Counted from the stretch's first letter, positions 17,867-26,564 are shown. The stretch is 64,000 nucleotides of DNA from Actinomycetota bacterium (GCA_026393475.1 JAPLAA010000009.1:92659-156658), one strand, 5' to 3'. Notes: generated by a model not told the origin, from the letters alone. Program-made: numbers and translations.

Positions 17867-18574
17867 GTGAGCGGAGGGTCGGTGCCCCGACGCGGCGGCG
17901 AGCAGCACATCCCACGCCCCGACCTGTGGCGCCCCGGCGCCACGGCCCCGTGGGCCGACCGACGCGACGTCATCCGGCTCGATGCACTCCTCGACGTGGT
18001 GCGCGCCCGCGCCCCGCAACGGCTGGCGCCGCCCTTCCCCGTCGCCCGCAACTCGGCCGTGCTCGTCGTGCTCCACGACACGGGCACCGGCGGGATCGAC
18101 GGTGTCGAGGCGCTGTTCACCAAGCGGGCGCAACACCTGCGCAACCACAAGGGCGAGATCAGCTTCCCCGGCGGGCGCATGGAGCCCGGCGAGACGCCGG
18201 TGGAGACGGCGTTGCGCGAGGCCTGGGAGGAGGTCGCCCTCGACCCGTCGCTCGTGACCGTGGTCGGCGAACTCGACCACCTGTCGACCGTGGTGAGCAA
18301 CAGCTACATCGTGCCGGTGGTGGCCACCGTCGACGAGCGGCCCGAGCTGGCGCCGCACGCGGGCGAGGTCGACCGGATCCTGTGGGTGCCCCTCGACGAG
18401 CTCGCCCGCGGCGACACCTATCGCGAGGAGTGGTGGGGGATCGGCGACCTCGAACGACCGATCCACTTCTTCGAACTCGACGACGAGACGATCTGGGGTG
18501 CCACGGCGCGGATGCTGCACCAGTTGCTCCGGCTCGCCCACGGCGTGGACGGGCCGGAGCCACCTGCCTGGTGA
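17867..18574 (+). CDS. Nudix hydrolase (CoA pyrophosphatase-like)
   Basis: Hydrolyses a nucleoside diphosphate linked to another group, probably CoA or an acyl-CoA judging from the family pattern. The Nudix box 'GGRMEPGETPVETALREAWEEV' is intact, preceded by 'HLRNHKGEISFPGG', a combination typical of CoA-type (NudL/NUDT7) members. The 235-residue protein is soluble, with an N-terminal extension of about 30 residues. GTG 17867 lies 13 bp after the small upstream gene, indicating an operon. Substrate is inferred. Confidence 0.82.
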   Translation: MSGGSVPRRGGEQHIPRPDLWRPGATAPWADRRDVIRLDALLDVVRARAPQRLAPPFPVARNSAVLVVLHDTGTGGIDGVEALFTKRAQHLRNHKGEISFPGGRMEPGETPVETALREAWEEVALDPSLVTVVGELDHLSTVVSNSYIVPVVATVDERPELAPHAGEVDRILWVPLDELARGDTYREEWWGIGDLERPIHFFELDDETIWGATARMLHQLLRLAHGVDGPEPPAW

Positions 18575-18614
18575 GTCGCCCAGCCGGCTCGGCCGACGAC
18601 GATCGGTCGTCCCG

Positions 18615-19109
18615 TCAGGGGCCGCCGGCAACTCGCACCGCGGCGTAGAAGGTCTCGACCCACCCGAAGCACGTGGGGCGATCGCTCCAGCGTCGGGCGC
18701 GACAGTGCGCCGACATGTCGGCGTACAGCTGACGATCGACCCGTCGTCGACTGGTGGCGTTCCAGAACGTGGCGCCCGACCCATATCGACGCTCCATCAG
18801 CTGGAGGTTGCGATAGCCGAAATCGTGACGGCGACAGGGAGCCCGGAAGTCGAACGTGCGGCCGGTGGAGCCGACGAACGGCGCCGAGCACCAGTCGGTC
18901 GTCCAGTCGAACCAGGGGTCGCCGTGGTCGGCGATCCACGTGAAGTCGGCGATGGACGTGTGGAACAGCACCTGTTCGACGTAGGCGAGGTCGCCGCCGG
19001 CGGAACCGCTGGCAGCCTGGACGGCACGGACGACGGGATCGGCGACCGCCGACGACAGGACGGTCAGGACGCTCGTGACCGCGACGAGCACTCGGGTCGT
19101 GGACCGCAT
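18615..19109 (-). CDS. secreted prokaryotic phospholipase A2-like protein
   Basis: Predicted secreted protein of 164 residues with an N-terminal signal peptide (about residues 1-30). The core carries 'WCSAPFVGSTGRTFDF' then 'CRRHDFGYRNLQLMERRYG', the His-Asp active-site signature of prokaryotic phospholipase A2, with paired cysteines around it and a later Asp ('DRQLYADMSAHC'). Members cleave the sn-2 acyl chain of phospholipids with calcium. An AAGGAG sequence 4 nt before ATG 19109 is one of the few clear Shine-Dalgarno sites here. It converges with the Nudix gene. Confidence 0.82.
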   Translation of the reverse strand: MRSTTRVLVAVTSVLTVLSSAVADPVVRAVQAASGSAGGDLAYVEQVLFHTSIADFTWIADHGDPWFDWTTDWCSAPFVGSTGRTFDFRAPCRRHDFGYRNLQLMERRYGSGATFWNATSRRRVDRQLYADMSAHCRARRWSDRPTCFGWVETFYAAVRVAGGP

Positions 19110-19198
19110 GGTGCTCCTTGGCCCGCCCGCCGGATCGGCCCGGCGGTGGGGTGGGCGGAGTCAACCGGGCGCGGTTCGGCGACGCAACCCGAGAACGA

Positions 19199-19672
19199 TC
19201 AGGCCGGGTTGCGCAGCGTCCGCAGGAGGGTCGCCATCTCGATCGCGCCGATCGCGACCTCCTCGCCCTTGTTGCCCGCCTTGGTGCCGGCGCGCTCGAT
19301 GGCCTGCTCGATCGTGTCGACGGTGAGCACACCGAACATCACCGGGACGCCCGTGTCGACCTGGATGCCCGCGAGGGCGGAGGCACAGGGACCGGCCACA
19401 TATTCGAAGTGTGCCGTCGCGCCGCGGATGACGGCGCCGAGGGTCACCACGGCGTCGTGGCGTCCCGACTCGGCCATCACCTTGGCGACGAGCGGGATCT
19501 CGTAGGCGCCGGGTACCCAGGCCACCTCGACGTCGTCGTCGGCGACGCCGTGGCGGCGCAACCCCCGGCGGGCGCCGGCGAGCAGCGACTCGACGACGAA
19601 TTCGTTGAATCGGCTGCAGACGATGGCGATCCGGAGTCCGGCTCCGTTCAGGCTTCCTTCGTGCTCGGTCAT
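19199..19672 (-). CDS. ribH: 6,7-dimethyl-8-ribityllumazine synthase
   Basis: Condenses 5-amino-6-ribitylaminouracil with 3,4-dihydroxy-2-butanone 4-phosphate to give lumazine, the penultimate riboflavin intermediate, as a capsid-like oligomer. The 157-residue product shows '[20 protein letters not shown]', '[18 protein letters not shown]', '[20 protein letters not shown]' with the catalytic His and '[18 protein letters not shown]'. ATG 19672 overlaps the stop of ribBA by 4 bp, so the two are translationally coupled under the FMN riboswitch. The ORF-track extension is a shadow. Confidence 0.95.
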   Translation of the reverse strand: MTEHEGSLNGAGLRIAIVCSRFNEFVVESLLAGARRGLRRHGVADDDVEVAWVPGAYEIPLVAKVMAESGRHDAVVTLGAVIRGATAHFEYVAGPCASALAGIQVDTGVPVMFGVLTVDTIEQAIERAGTKAGNKGEEVAIGAIEMATLLRTLRNPA

Positions 19673-21081
19673 GCGTGTGCTCCTCGTGAGACGGTGCCGG
19701 TCATGGCGGTGCTGCTGGTGCTGCTGGTGGTGGGGGTGGTCAGGGTGGTGGCGGACGGCTCGTCGAGGTCGAGCAGGTGCCCGAGTCGATCGCGCTTGGT
19801 CCGGAGGTAGTGCACGTTCTCGGGGGTGGTGATCGTCGGTATCGCGACCCGCTCGACGACGCGCAGCCCGTACCCGTCGAGCCCGCCGTACTTCGCCGGG
19901 TTGTTGGTCATGAGCCGGAGATCGGCGACGCCGAGGTCGGTGAGGATCTGTGCACCGATGCCGTACTCGCGGCTGTCGACGGGCAGGCCGAGGCGGAGGT
20001 TCGCGTCGACGGTGTCGAGGCCCTCGTCCTGGAGGGAGTAGGCCCGGATCTTGTGCCCGATCCCGATGCCGCGCCCTTCGTGACCGCGCAGGTAGACGAC
20101 GACGCCACGGCCCTCCGCGGCGATGCGGGACATCGCCGACGACAACTGCGGTCCGCAGTCGCACCGACGCGAACCGAACACGTCGCCCGTGAGGCACTCG
20201 CTGTGCACCCGCACGAGCACGGGCTCGCCGTCGGCGACGTCACCGCGGACGAAGGCGAGATGCTCGACACCGTCGACCTCGCTGCGGTACGCGACGCAGT
20301 CGAAGTTGCCCCACTCGGTCGGCACGGTCGCCGAGCCGACGCGGGTGACGAGCTTCTCGTGGCGACGTCGGTGTTCGATCAGCTTCGCGATCGACGACAG
20401 GAGCAGCCCGTGCTCGGCACAGAACCGGCGCAGCTCGGGCAGCCGCGACATGGTGCCGTCGTCGTTGGTGATCTCGCAGATGACACCGACCGGTGCACAG
20501 CCGGCGAGGCGTGCGAGGTCGACGGCGGCCTCGGTGTGACCTGCCCGCTTCAGCACGCCACCCTCGCGGGCGCGCAGGGGGAAGATGTGCCCCGGACGAG
20601 CGAAGTGGGTGTAGGTGCGGTCGGGGTCGGCGAGGGCGCGCAGGGTGGCAGCACGGTCGGCCGCGGAGATGCCCGTCGAGGTGCCCTCGATGAGATCGAC
20701 GGTGTCGGTGAACGCCGTCCGATGGCTCTCGGTGTTCTGCTCCACCATCAGCGGCAGTCGCAGGTCGTCGCAGCGGGCGCCGGTGATCGGTGCGCACACG
20801 ACGCCGCTGCTGTAGCGGATGATGAACGCGAGCTGCTCGGCGGTGGCGTGCTCGGCCGCCATGATCAGGTCGCCCTCGTTCTCGCGGTCCTCGTCGTCGA
20901 CCATGACGACCATCTCGCCGCGGGCGATCGCGGCGATGACGTCGTCGATCTCCGCGAACGGATCGCCCTCACCAGCGATGAGATCGCCGTGATCGGTGGG
21001 ATCGCTGTGATCGGTGGGATCGCTGTGATCGGTGGGATCGGTGGGATCGCCGCTGGCGGCGTTCGGGTGCTGGGGGTCCAT
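19669..21081 (-). CDS. ribBA: bifunctional riboflavin enzyme: DHBP synthase / GTP cyclohydrolase II
   Basis: Supplies both substrates of riboflavin synthesis. The N-terminal RibB domain (about residues 35-235) has '[20 protein letters not shown]' and '[20 protein letters not shown]'. The C-terminal RibA domain (about 240-440) has the zinc site '[18 protein letters not shown]' and '[12 protein letters not shown]'. The first 25 residues are a low-complexity DPTD-type repeat and the last 25 are Thr/Ser-rich, both outside the catalytic domains. ATG 21081 (470 residues) is chosen for its GCAGGAGC ribosome-binding site; GTG 21156 would skip that site. It lies downstream of an FMN riboswitch. Confidence 0.95.
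   Translation of the reverse strand: MDPQHPNAASGDPTDPTDHSDPTDHSDPTDHGDLIAGEGDPFAEIDDVIAAIARGEMVVMVDDEDRENEGDLIMAAEHATAEQLAFIIRYSSGVVCAPITGARCDDLRLPLMVEQNTESHRTAFTDTVDLIEGTSTGISAADRAATLRALADPDRTYTHFARPGHIFPLRAREGGVLKRAGHTEAAVDLARLAGCAPVGVICEITNDDGTMSRLPELRRFCAEHGLLLSSIAKLIEHRRRHEKLVTRVGSATVPTEWGNFDCVAYRSEVDGVEHLAFVRGDVADGEPVLVRVHSECLTGDVFGSRRCDCGPQLSSAMSRIAAEGRGVVVYLRGHEGRGIGIGHKIRAYSLQDEGLDTVDANLRLGLPVDSREYGIGAQILTDLGVADLRLMTNNPAKYGGLDGYGLRVVERVAIPTITTPENVHYLRTKRDRLGHLLDLDEPSATTLTTPTTSSTSSTAMTGTVSRGAHA
20991..21047. repeat. 18-bp tandem repeat in the 5' coding region of ribBA
   Basis: About three copies of gatcggtgggatcgctgt, the last variant. On the minus strand they encode the DPTDHS-type repeats at the RibBA N-terminus. 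The repeat is in frame (18 bp), so copy-number changes would not disrupt the enzyme. Confidence 0.85.
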
Positions 21082-21085
21082 GGAT

Positions 21086-21129
21086 GCTCCTGCCGGTTCG
21101 GACCCGGGTGCGGGTGGACGCGCAGGAGC
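21086..21129 (-). promoter_or_regulatory. hairpin sequestering the ribBA ribosome-binding site
   Basis: In the mRNA, GCTCCTGC (21129-21122) is perfectly complementary to GCAGGAGC (21093-21086), which contains the Shine-Dalgarno sequence 5 nt before ATG 21081. The loop is 28 nt. This fits a translational expression platform for the upstream FMN aptamer; switching itself is inferred. Confidence 0.6.
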
Positions 21130-21199
21130 GACGACGAACAGACCCGCGCCCACCATCGGGCATGCCGACGTGCGCGCGGATCAGGACATCCGATCGATT

Positions 21200-21324
21200 C
21201 CCGTGCTCCCATCCGGACTGTGACCGTCGGCCTCGGAGTTCCACCGAGTCGGCCCACGAGTGCGAGCACTCGAGGGTTCGCGGGCTGTACCGCCGGTTGG
21301 GACTTCCACCCGACCCCGCACGGG
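21200..21324 (-). promoter_or_regulatory. FMN riboswitch (RFN element)
   Basis: Read on the minus strand, the conserved RFN blocks appear in order: 'GGGTGGAAGTCCCAACCGGC', 'GGTACAGCCCGCGA', 'CGGTGGAACTCCGAGGCCGA', 'CAGTCCGGATGGGAG'. The closing P1 helix pairs CCCGTGC (21324-21318) with GCACGGG (21206-21200). It senses FMN and, from its position 119 nt before ATG 21081, controls ribBA-ribH. Confidence 0.95.
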
Positions 21325-21344
21325 GGTGTGTTGTTGTGCGGCCG

Positions 21345-21350
21345 AGGCTA
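21345..21350 (-). promoter_or_regulatory. -10 box of the riboswitch-ribBA-ribH transcript
   Basis: TAGCCT on the minus strand predicts transcription from about 21338, 14 nt before the P1 helix of the aptamer. Its first three bases are the TAG stop codon of the upstream decarboxylase gene. Confidence 0.55.
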
Positions 21351-22751
21351 TGCCAGCGATTCGAGGAGTGCCCAACCGTCCCTGACATGTTCTTCGGTTG
21401 TCGTGCGACCACCGATCGAGAACCGCAGGGCGACCCGGCCGTCGAGCACGGTGCGGGTGAACAGCGCCTGCCCCGTCGCGTTCGCCCGTTCGATCAGCGA
21501 GTCGGTCGCCTGGTCGCCGGCCCGGAGCGCGAGGCAGAGCAGGTTGAGCGGGTGGGGGGCGACGACCTCGAACCGCTCGTCGGCGCGGACGAGGTCGGCG
21601 AGCGTCTGGGTGGCGGCGACGTGGTGGCGGATCATGTCGACGGCGTCGATCGCGCCGCCGGTGCGGATCGTGAACCAGAGCTTCAGCGCGCGGAACCGAC
21701 GGCCGAGCGGGATCTGCCAGTCGCGGTAGTCGATCGCTGCGCCCGACTCGGCGGCCTTCGATCGCAGGTACTCCGGGAGGATGCTGAGCGCGCCGAGCAG
21801 CGCCGCCCGGTCGGCGGTGTAGAACAGGTCGCAGTCGAACACGACGCCCATCCACTTGTGCGGGTTGGTGCAGTAGCTGTCGGCCTGGTCGAGCCCGTCG
21901 TTCACCCAGCGCAGCTCGGGCGCGAGCGCGGCGATGCCGCTCATCGCTGCGTCGACGTGCACCCACATGCCGTGCTCGTGGGCGATCGGCGCGATCGCCG
22001 CCGTGGGGTCGAACGCCATCGAGCTGGTCGTGCCGCGGCTGCAGCACACCCAGAACGGCGTGAGGCCCGCCGCGAGGTCGGCCGCGACCTGCTCGGCGAA
22101 CGCGTCGGGCCGCATCGCGAACTGCTCGTCGTGCGCGACGATGCGCAACTGTTCGGTGCCGATGCCGGCGATGCGCAGACCCTTCTCGATGCTCGAGTGC
22201 GCCTGGCTCGTGGCGTAGGCGACGAGGTGTGTGGTGTCGCCGAGGCGGTTGATCGAACCGTTCGACACTCGCCAGCGAGCGGCGAGGATCGACGCCAACG
22301 TCGCCTCGCTCGCGGACCCGTGGATGACGCCACCGCCGCGTTCGCTCGTCGACCGGAACCGCTCCGGGAGGCCGAGCAGATCGACCATCCAGTCCATCAT
22401 CAGCGTCTCGACCTCCGTGCACGCCGGGCTCGTGACCCAGCTCATGCCCTGCACGCCGAGGCCGGCGGAGGCGAGCTCGCCGAGGATCGACGCGTAGGAG
22501 GAGTTGCCCGGGAAGAACGCGAAGAAGTTCGGGTGCTGCCAGTGGGTGAGCCCGGGCACGATCACCCGGTCCATGTCGGCGAGCACCGCCGCGAACGGCT
22601 CGGCCTCGGTGGGCGGGTGCTCCGGCAGCTGGGCGCGCACGTCGCCGGGCTGAACCGACGACGTCACCGGTCGCGACTCGACGGTCTCGAGGTAGTCGGC
22701 GACCCAGTCGATGAGGGCCTTGCCCTGCTGGCGGAACTCGTCGGCGTTCAT
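21348..22751 (-). CDS. PLP-dependent decarboxylase (aromatic-L-amino-acid / group II decarboxylase family)
   Basis: Predicted cytoplasmic PLP enzyme removing the carboxyl group of an amino acid, probably an aromatic one; the substrate is not determined. The 467-residue protein aligns in pattern with DDC/TDC enzymes: 'HPNFFAFFPGNSSYASILGE', 'GGGVIHGSASEATLASILAA', 'WVHVDAAMSG' with the PLP-pyridine Asp and 'NPHKWMGVVFDCDL' with the Schiff-base lysine. ATG 22751 is set by a CACCAT element 7 bp upstream, predicting a leaderless transcript. Divergent from the epoxide-hydrolase-like gene. Confidence 0.87.
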   Translation of the reverse strand: MNADEFRQQGKALIDWVADYLETVESRPVTSSVQPGDVRAQLPEHPPTEAEPFAAVLADMDRVIVPGLTHWQHPNFFAFFPGNSSYASILGELASAGLGVQGMSWVTSPACTEVETLMMDWMVDLLGLPERFRSTSERGGGVIHGSASEATLASILAARWRVSNGSINRLGDTTHLVAYATSQAHSSIEKGLRIAGIGTEQLRIVAHDEQFAMRPDAFAEQVAADLAAGLTPFWVCCSRGTTSSMAFDPTAAIAPIAHEHGMWVHVDAAMSGIAALAPELRWVNDGLDQADSYCTNPHKWMGVVFDCDLFYTADRAALLGALSILPEYLRSKAAESGAAIDYRDWQIPLGRRFRALKLWFTIRTGGAIDAVDMIRHHVAATQTLADLVRADERFEVVAPHPLNLLCLALRAGDQATDSLIERANATGQALFTRTVLDGRVALRFSIGGRTTTEEHVRDGWALLESLA

Positions 22752-22827
22752 CGGTGCATGGTGGCACGGGCTCCGCTCGCCCGCCGAACGAACCTCGCGC
22801 CGTTGCACCTCCGGTATGGTCCGCGGC

Positions 22828-23763
22828 GTGCGCCCCGACATCGATCCCGACCGCTTCGCCGTCCACCGTGCGTCACCGCGCGGGTTCGCCCAGGCCTTCG
22901 TCCGCGAAGGCGCCCGCGAGGGCGTCGGTGGGGTACCGCTGGTGTGCGTGCACGGCTGGCCCGAGAGCAAGCGGGTGTTCTGGCGCGTGATCGAACCCCT
23001 CGCCGCAGCCGGCTTCGAGGTGATCGTCCCCGACCTGCGCGGCTTCGGCGACAGCGAGGTCGGCCCCGACGGGTTCCACGACGTCGCGAGCCACGCCCGC
23101 GACCTGTACGCGCTCGTCCACGACGTGCTCGGCCACGAGCGCGTCGTGTTGCTCGGCGGCGACCTCGGCGGTCCGGTGATCCAGGACCTCGCGCTGCGCT
23201 ACCCGGACTGGGTCGACCGGATGGTGCTGTTCAACTCGCCGTTGCCGTATCTGAAGGAGGCGATGGCCGGCATCCCCGGCACGCGGCCGCCTCGCGAATC
23301 GAGCGACTACTTCCTGCGCCAGGGGCTCGACCCGGACGGCCTCGCGGCCGAACTGACCACGCCGGAGATGCGCCGGCGCTACATCGCCACGTTCTACACG
23401 AGCCGCTTCTGGGCGCATCCCGGCGCGTTCGCGATCCCCGACGAGGTGGCCTTCCACACCGAACCGTTCGGCGACGCCGCCTCGCTGCGGGCGAGTTTCG
23501 GCGGGTACGAGAGCAGCTTCCACGAGCACGCCCGCAGCGAGCCGACGCTGCTGGGGCCCAACGACCACACGTCGACGCTCGTGCTGTTCGGTACCAGCGA
23601 CCACGTCATCTATCCGGCGTTCGACCGGATGGCCGCAGCGGTGTTCGCCCGCCACGTCGGGCCGTTCCTGCTCCGCGACTGCGGCCACTTCGTGCCGTGG
23701 GAGGCGCCGCACGCCCTGGTGAGCGGTACCACGTCGTTCTGCGGCGACCTGCTCCGCGGCTGA
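22828..23763 (+). CDS. alpha/beta hydrolase, epoxide hydrolase-like
   Basis: The 311-residue alpha/beta hydrolase shows the oxyanion-hole motif 'VHGWPESKRVFW', 'VPDLRGFGDSE', the nucleophile elbow 'LLGGDLGGPVIQ' with Asp instead of Ser, and a C-terminal 'RDCGHFVPWEAP' with the base His. An Asp nucleophile with HGxP is the pattern of epoxide hydrolases; haloalkane dehalogenases are the alternative. No signal peptide is seen. GTG 22828 is supported by TATGGT at 22815-22820. The substrate is unknown. Confidence 0.8.
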   Translation: MRPDIDPDRFAVHRASPRGFAQAFVREGAREGVGGVPLVCVHGWPESKRVFWRVIEPLAAAGFEVIVPDLRGFGDSEVGPDGFHDVASHARDLYALVHDVLGHERVVLLGGDLGGPVIQDLALRYPDWVDRMVLFNSPLPYLKEAMAGIPGTRPPRESSDYFLRQGLDPDGLAAELTTPEMRRRYIATFYTSRFWAHPGAFAIPDEVAFHTEPFGDAASLRASFGGYESSFHEHARSEPTLLGPNDHTSTLVLFGTSDHVIYPAFDRMAAAVFARHVGPFLLRDCGHFVPWEAPHALVSGTTSFCGDLLRG

Positions 23764-23873
23764 GCAGCTGCGGCCTCACCGGACGCCACCCGACCGGGTG
23801 GATCTGCCTCCCTGCACGGCGTCTTGACGGTTGTTGACTGTTGTCGCCGCCGACGGTGGCCGATGATCTCTTC

Positions 23874-26129
23874 GTGACCCGTCTCCGTCGTGCCTGTCGC
23901 ATTGCCGTCGTCCCCCTGGCGTTCGCGGGTGCACTCGTGGTGCCCGCCGGCGCTCACGTCGCCGATGCGGCCCCCGGGTGCGGGCGGGGTGGACTGAACG
24001 AGGCGCAACTCGATGCGGCGTTCGCCTCGCCCGGACTCGGTGCCACGGGCACGACGCAGGGCTTCGGCGGCGGCGACTACCCGCACGCCTACCCGCTCCC
24101 CGACGGCCGCGTCTTCTGGATGTTCCAGGACCTCCACTTCAGCAACGACGAGAGCCTGCTGAACGACGTGCCCGACGGCAGCCCCACGAACGCGGCGCAC
24201 AACGCCGGCATGGTGCAGCAGGGCGAGTGCTTCACGATCCTCGGCGACCGCGGCCGCGACCTCATCGGCGACGCGCAGACGATCGACGGGCGCACCTGGT
24301 TCTGGCCCCTGGACGGCGAGATCGGCGTCGACGGGAACCTCTGGATCTTCATGGTCGAGATGAACAACCCGAGCGGCGGCGGTGCCGGCTACGGAGCGTT
24401 GCCGGTGCGGACGTGGGTCGCGATCCTCGACCGCACCACCCTCCGGCAGCTCTACTTCGAGCCGGCGCCCGACACCTCGAACCGGCTGTACGGCTGGTCG
24501 GTCGCGTCGAACGACCGGTGGAGCTACCTGTACAGCCACTGCTACCGGCAGTACGCCAACCCGGGGAACTCGATCGCGCAGTTCGACGCGTCGTGCATGC
24601 CGAACACCTATCTGGCACGCGTTCCGAAGGGGAACTTCGTGGCGGCACCGGAGTACTGGAACGGCTCGGCCTGGACGGCGAACGCCGCGGCCGCGGTGCC
24701 GATCACCTCGCGCAACGTCGCCAACCCGATGAGCGTGCAGTGGTTCGGCGACGTGTTCGTGAACGTCACCAAGGAGAACGAGTGGTGGGGCACGCGGCTG
24801 ATCGTCGATCGAGCGCCCGCACCCCAGGGGCCGTGGACGACGGTGACCACACGGTCGGTGTTCGCCGACATGAAGTGCAGCACGTGCGGCAACTACGGCG
24901 CGTTCCTGATGCCGTGGCTCGACCAGAACGGCAAGATGATCGTGGCGCTCTCGAGCGGCGGCGACTTCGACCTGTGGCGGCAGAACGCACGGCTGTACCG
25001 ACCCACCTTCCACACCTTCGACGTGCCCGCCGCGCCGTCACCGCTCGCTGCGGCGACGCCACCGGCGTTCCCGCCGGGCAGCGCCGACGCCGGCTTCGTG
25101 CCGGTCGATCCGGAACGTCTCGTCGACACCCGAGACGCGGGAGCCGCGTTCGCCACGCTGCACGGTGGATCGGTGTCCGTGCTCGACCTGCGCGGACGGA
25201 TGCCGGCCGGCGCGACCGCGGTCGCGCTCAACCTCACCACCGATCGATCCGCCCAGGCCGGGTGGGTGCGGGCCTTCCCGTGCACCGCGACCGAACCGCC
25301 CACCTCGAACGTGAACCCCGTTGCCCGACGGGTCGTCACCAACGCAGCGATCGTGCCCGTGGGTGACGGCCGCGTCTGCTTCACGTCGCTCGGCACCACC
25401 GACCTCGTCGTCGATCTCAACGGGTGGCTCACGACCACGTCGTCGACAGGCCTCGTCGCCGCGACCCGCCGGCTCGCCGACACCCGCACCGGCGAGGGTG
25501 GGGTTGCCCGCCTCGCGGCGGGCGGGGTGATCGAGGTGCAGGTGACGACGGCCGGTTCGTCGACGACGGCGGTCGCGCTCGGCGTGACGGCGGTCGATCC
25601 AGGGGCCGCCGGCTACCTGACGGCGTGGCCGTGTGGCAGCGCCCGGCCCACCGTGTCGAACCTCAACCCCGAAGCGGGGGTGACGCGCCCGAACCTCGTG
25701 AACGTGCGGGTGGGCGTCGGTGGTCGAGTGTGCCTGTTCTCGCTGCAGCCGACCGACCTCGTCGTCGACCTTCTCGGTGAGTACCGCACCGGCAGCGGGG
25801 CGAAGTACGCCGCGCTCACGCCCCAGCGCCTGCTCGACACCCGCGAGGGCGGCCGCCCGTCGCACCAGTCGAACCTCTCGGACGTGATCGCGCTCGGCAC
25901 GCTCACCGCGGCCCAGGTGAACCTGACCGCGACGCAGACCGAGGCCGCCGGCTACCTGACCGCGTACTCGTGTCTGAGTCAGCCGTGGCCGGGGACGTCG
26001 AACGCCAACTTCGAGGCGGCGGAGACCACGGCGGGCGCCGCACTGATGAGCTCGTCACGCGGCTACGGGTGCGTCTACTCGTCTGCGGTCACCCAGGTCG
26101 TCGTCGACCTGTTCGGCGTGTGGCGCTGA
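23874..26129 (+). CDS. secreted beta-propeller-like protein with C-terminal LVDTR/VVDLNGW repeats
   Basis: Predicted exported protein of 751 residues. A signal peptide with a 'VADAAPG' cleavage region covers about residues 1-33. Residues of about 40-380 form a beta-rich domain with 'DYPHAYPLPDGRVFWMFQDL', resembling DUF4185-type propellers. It is followed by three repeats of about 110 residues, each opening with 'ERLVDTRD', 'RRLADTRT' or 'QRLLDTRE' and closing with 'DLVVDLNGWL'-like strands. Such repeats are common on actinobacterial secreted proteins; their role is unknown, possibly wall attachment. GTG 23874 is chosen over 23841 because a GATGAT -10-like box lies 7 bp upstream and the signal peptide then begins 'TRLRRACRIAVV'. 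Confidence 0.75.
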   Translation: MTRLRRACRIAVVPLAFAGALVVPAGAHVADAAPGCGRGGLNEAQLDAAFASPGLGATGTTQGFGGGDYPHAYPLPDGRVFWMFQDLHFSNDESLLNDVPDGSPTNAAHNAGMVQQGECFTILGDRGRDLIGDAQTIDGRTWFWPLDGEIGVDGNLWIFMVEMNNPSGGGAGYGALPVRTWVAILDRTTLRQLYFEPAPDTSNRLYGWSVASNDRWSYLYSHCYRQYANPGNSIAQFDASCMPNTYLARVPKGNFVAAPEYWNGSAWTANAAAAVPITSRNVANPMSVQWFGDVFVNVTKENEWWGTRLIVDRAPAPQGPWTTVTTRSVFADMKCSTCGNYGAFLMPWLDQNGKMIVALSSGGDFDLWRQNARLYRPTFHTFDVPAAPSPLAAATPPAFPPGSADAGFVPVDPERLVDTRDAGAAFATLHGGSVSVLDLRGRMPAGATAVALNLTTDRSAQAGWVRAFPCTATEPPTSNVNPVARRVVTNAAIVPVGDGRVCFTSLGTTDLVVDLNGWLTTTSSTGLVAATRRLADTRTGEGGVARLAAGGVIEVQVTTAGSSTTAVALGVTAVDPGAAGYLTAWPCGSARPTVSNLNPEAGVTRPNLVNVRVGVGGRVCLFSLQPTDLVVDLLGEYRTGSGAKYAALTPQRLLDTREGGRPSHQSNLSDVIALGTLTAAQVNLTATQTEAAGYLTAYSCLSQPWPGTSNANFEAAETTAGAALMSSSRGYGCVYSSAVTQVVVDLFGVWR

Positions 26130-26141
26130 GCCGATCGGCCG

Positions 26142-26564
26142 TCAGGCGGTGGGAGGCGGCGTGCCCGTGCCCGTGCCCGTGCCCGTGCTCGCGTCGGGTC
26201 GCGGTGCGTCGGGTCGCGGTGCATCGGGTCGCGGTGCATCACGACGCCTGACGCTGCGGGCGATCCGCCAGCCGATGAACGACAGACCGGCGACGAGCAC
26301 GGCGAAGGTGAGCATGGCGTGGCCGTCGCCGCGGATCTCGTTGCCGCAGCCCGGGCGCGGCAGCGAGCTGACGCAGTCGCCGATGTTCACGTCCTCGGGG
26401 ATGAACGGGTTCGTGCTGAGCGTCTCCGCCGCCGCCCGCTGATCGACGGTGATCGGCGTGGCCGCCTCGTCCCGGCCGCACCCGGCGGCGAGCACACCGA
26501 ACGTGAGTGCGGAGATCGCGACGGCGAGCCGGCGGGACCGGCGAGGGCGGAGAGGTTCGGACAC
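26142..26564 (-). CDS. small lipoprotein with a C-terminal membrane segment and repeat tail
   Basis: Not recognised; 140 residues. An Arg-rich N-terminus and hydrophobic stretch lead to a lipobox ('VLAAGC'), so the mature protein would be lipid-anchored. A short outer region with two further cysteines ('[18 protein letters not shown]') follows, then a second hydrophobic segment ('[17 protein letters not shown]') and a cytoplasmic tail of DAPRP and TG repeats. GTG 26564 is placed exactly at the transcription start predicted by CACGAT at 26576-26571. Lipoproteins with a second membrane span are uncommon. It converges with the secreted-propeller gene. Confidence 0.7.
   Translation of the reverse strand: MSEPLRPRRSRRLAVAISALTFGVLAAGCGRDEAATPITVDQRAAAETLSTNPFIPEDVNIGDCVSSLPRPGCGNEIRGDGHAMLTFAVLVAGLSFIGWRIARSVRRRDAPRPDAPRPDAPRPDASTGTGTGTGTPPPTA
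26164..26239. repeat. short tandem repeats at the 3' end of the lipoprotein gene
   Basis: A 6-bp unit (cccgtg) is repeated about four times and a 15-bp unit (gcgtcgggtcgcggt and variants) about three times. They encode the TG and DAPRP repeats of the C-terminal tail on the minus strand. Confidence 0.8.

Noticed and set aside
20991-21047. possible CRISPR-like array
   Set aside because: Units are 18 bp with no spacers and lie in frame inside ribBA.
21082-21156. ribBA start at GTG 21156
   Set aside because: It would translate through the ribosome-binding site and the sequestering hairpin; ATG 21081 has the Shine-Dalgarno sequence.
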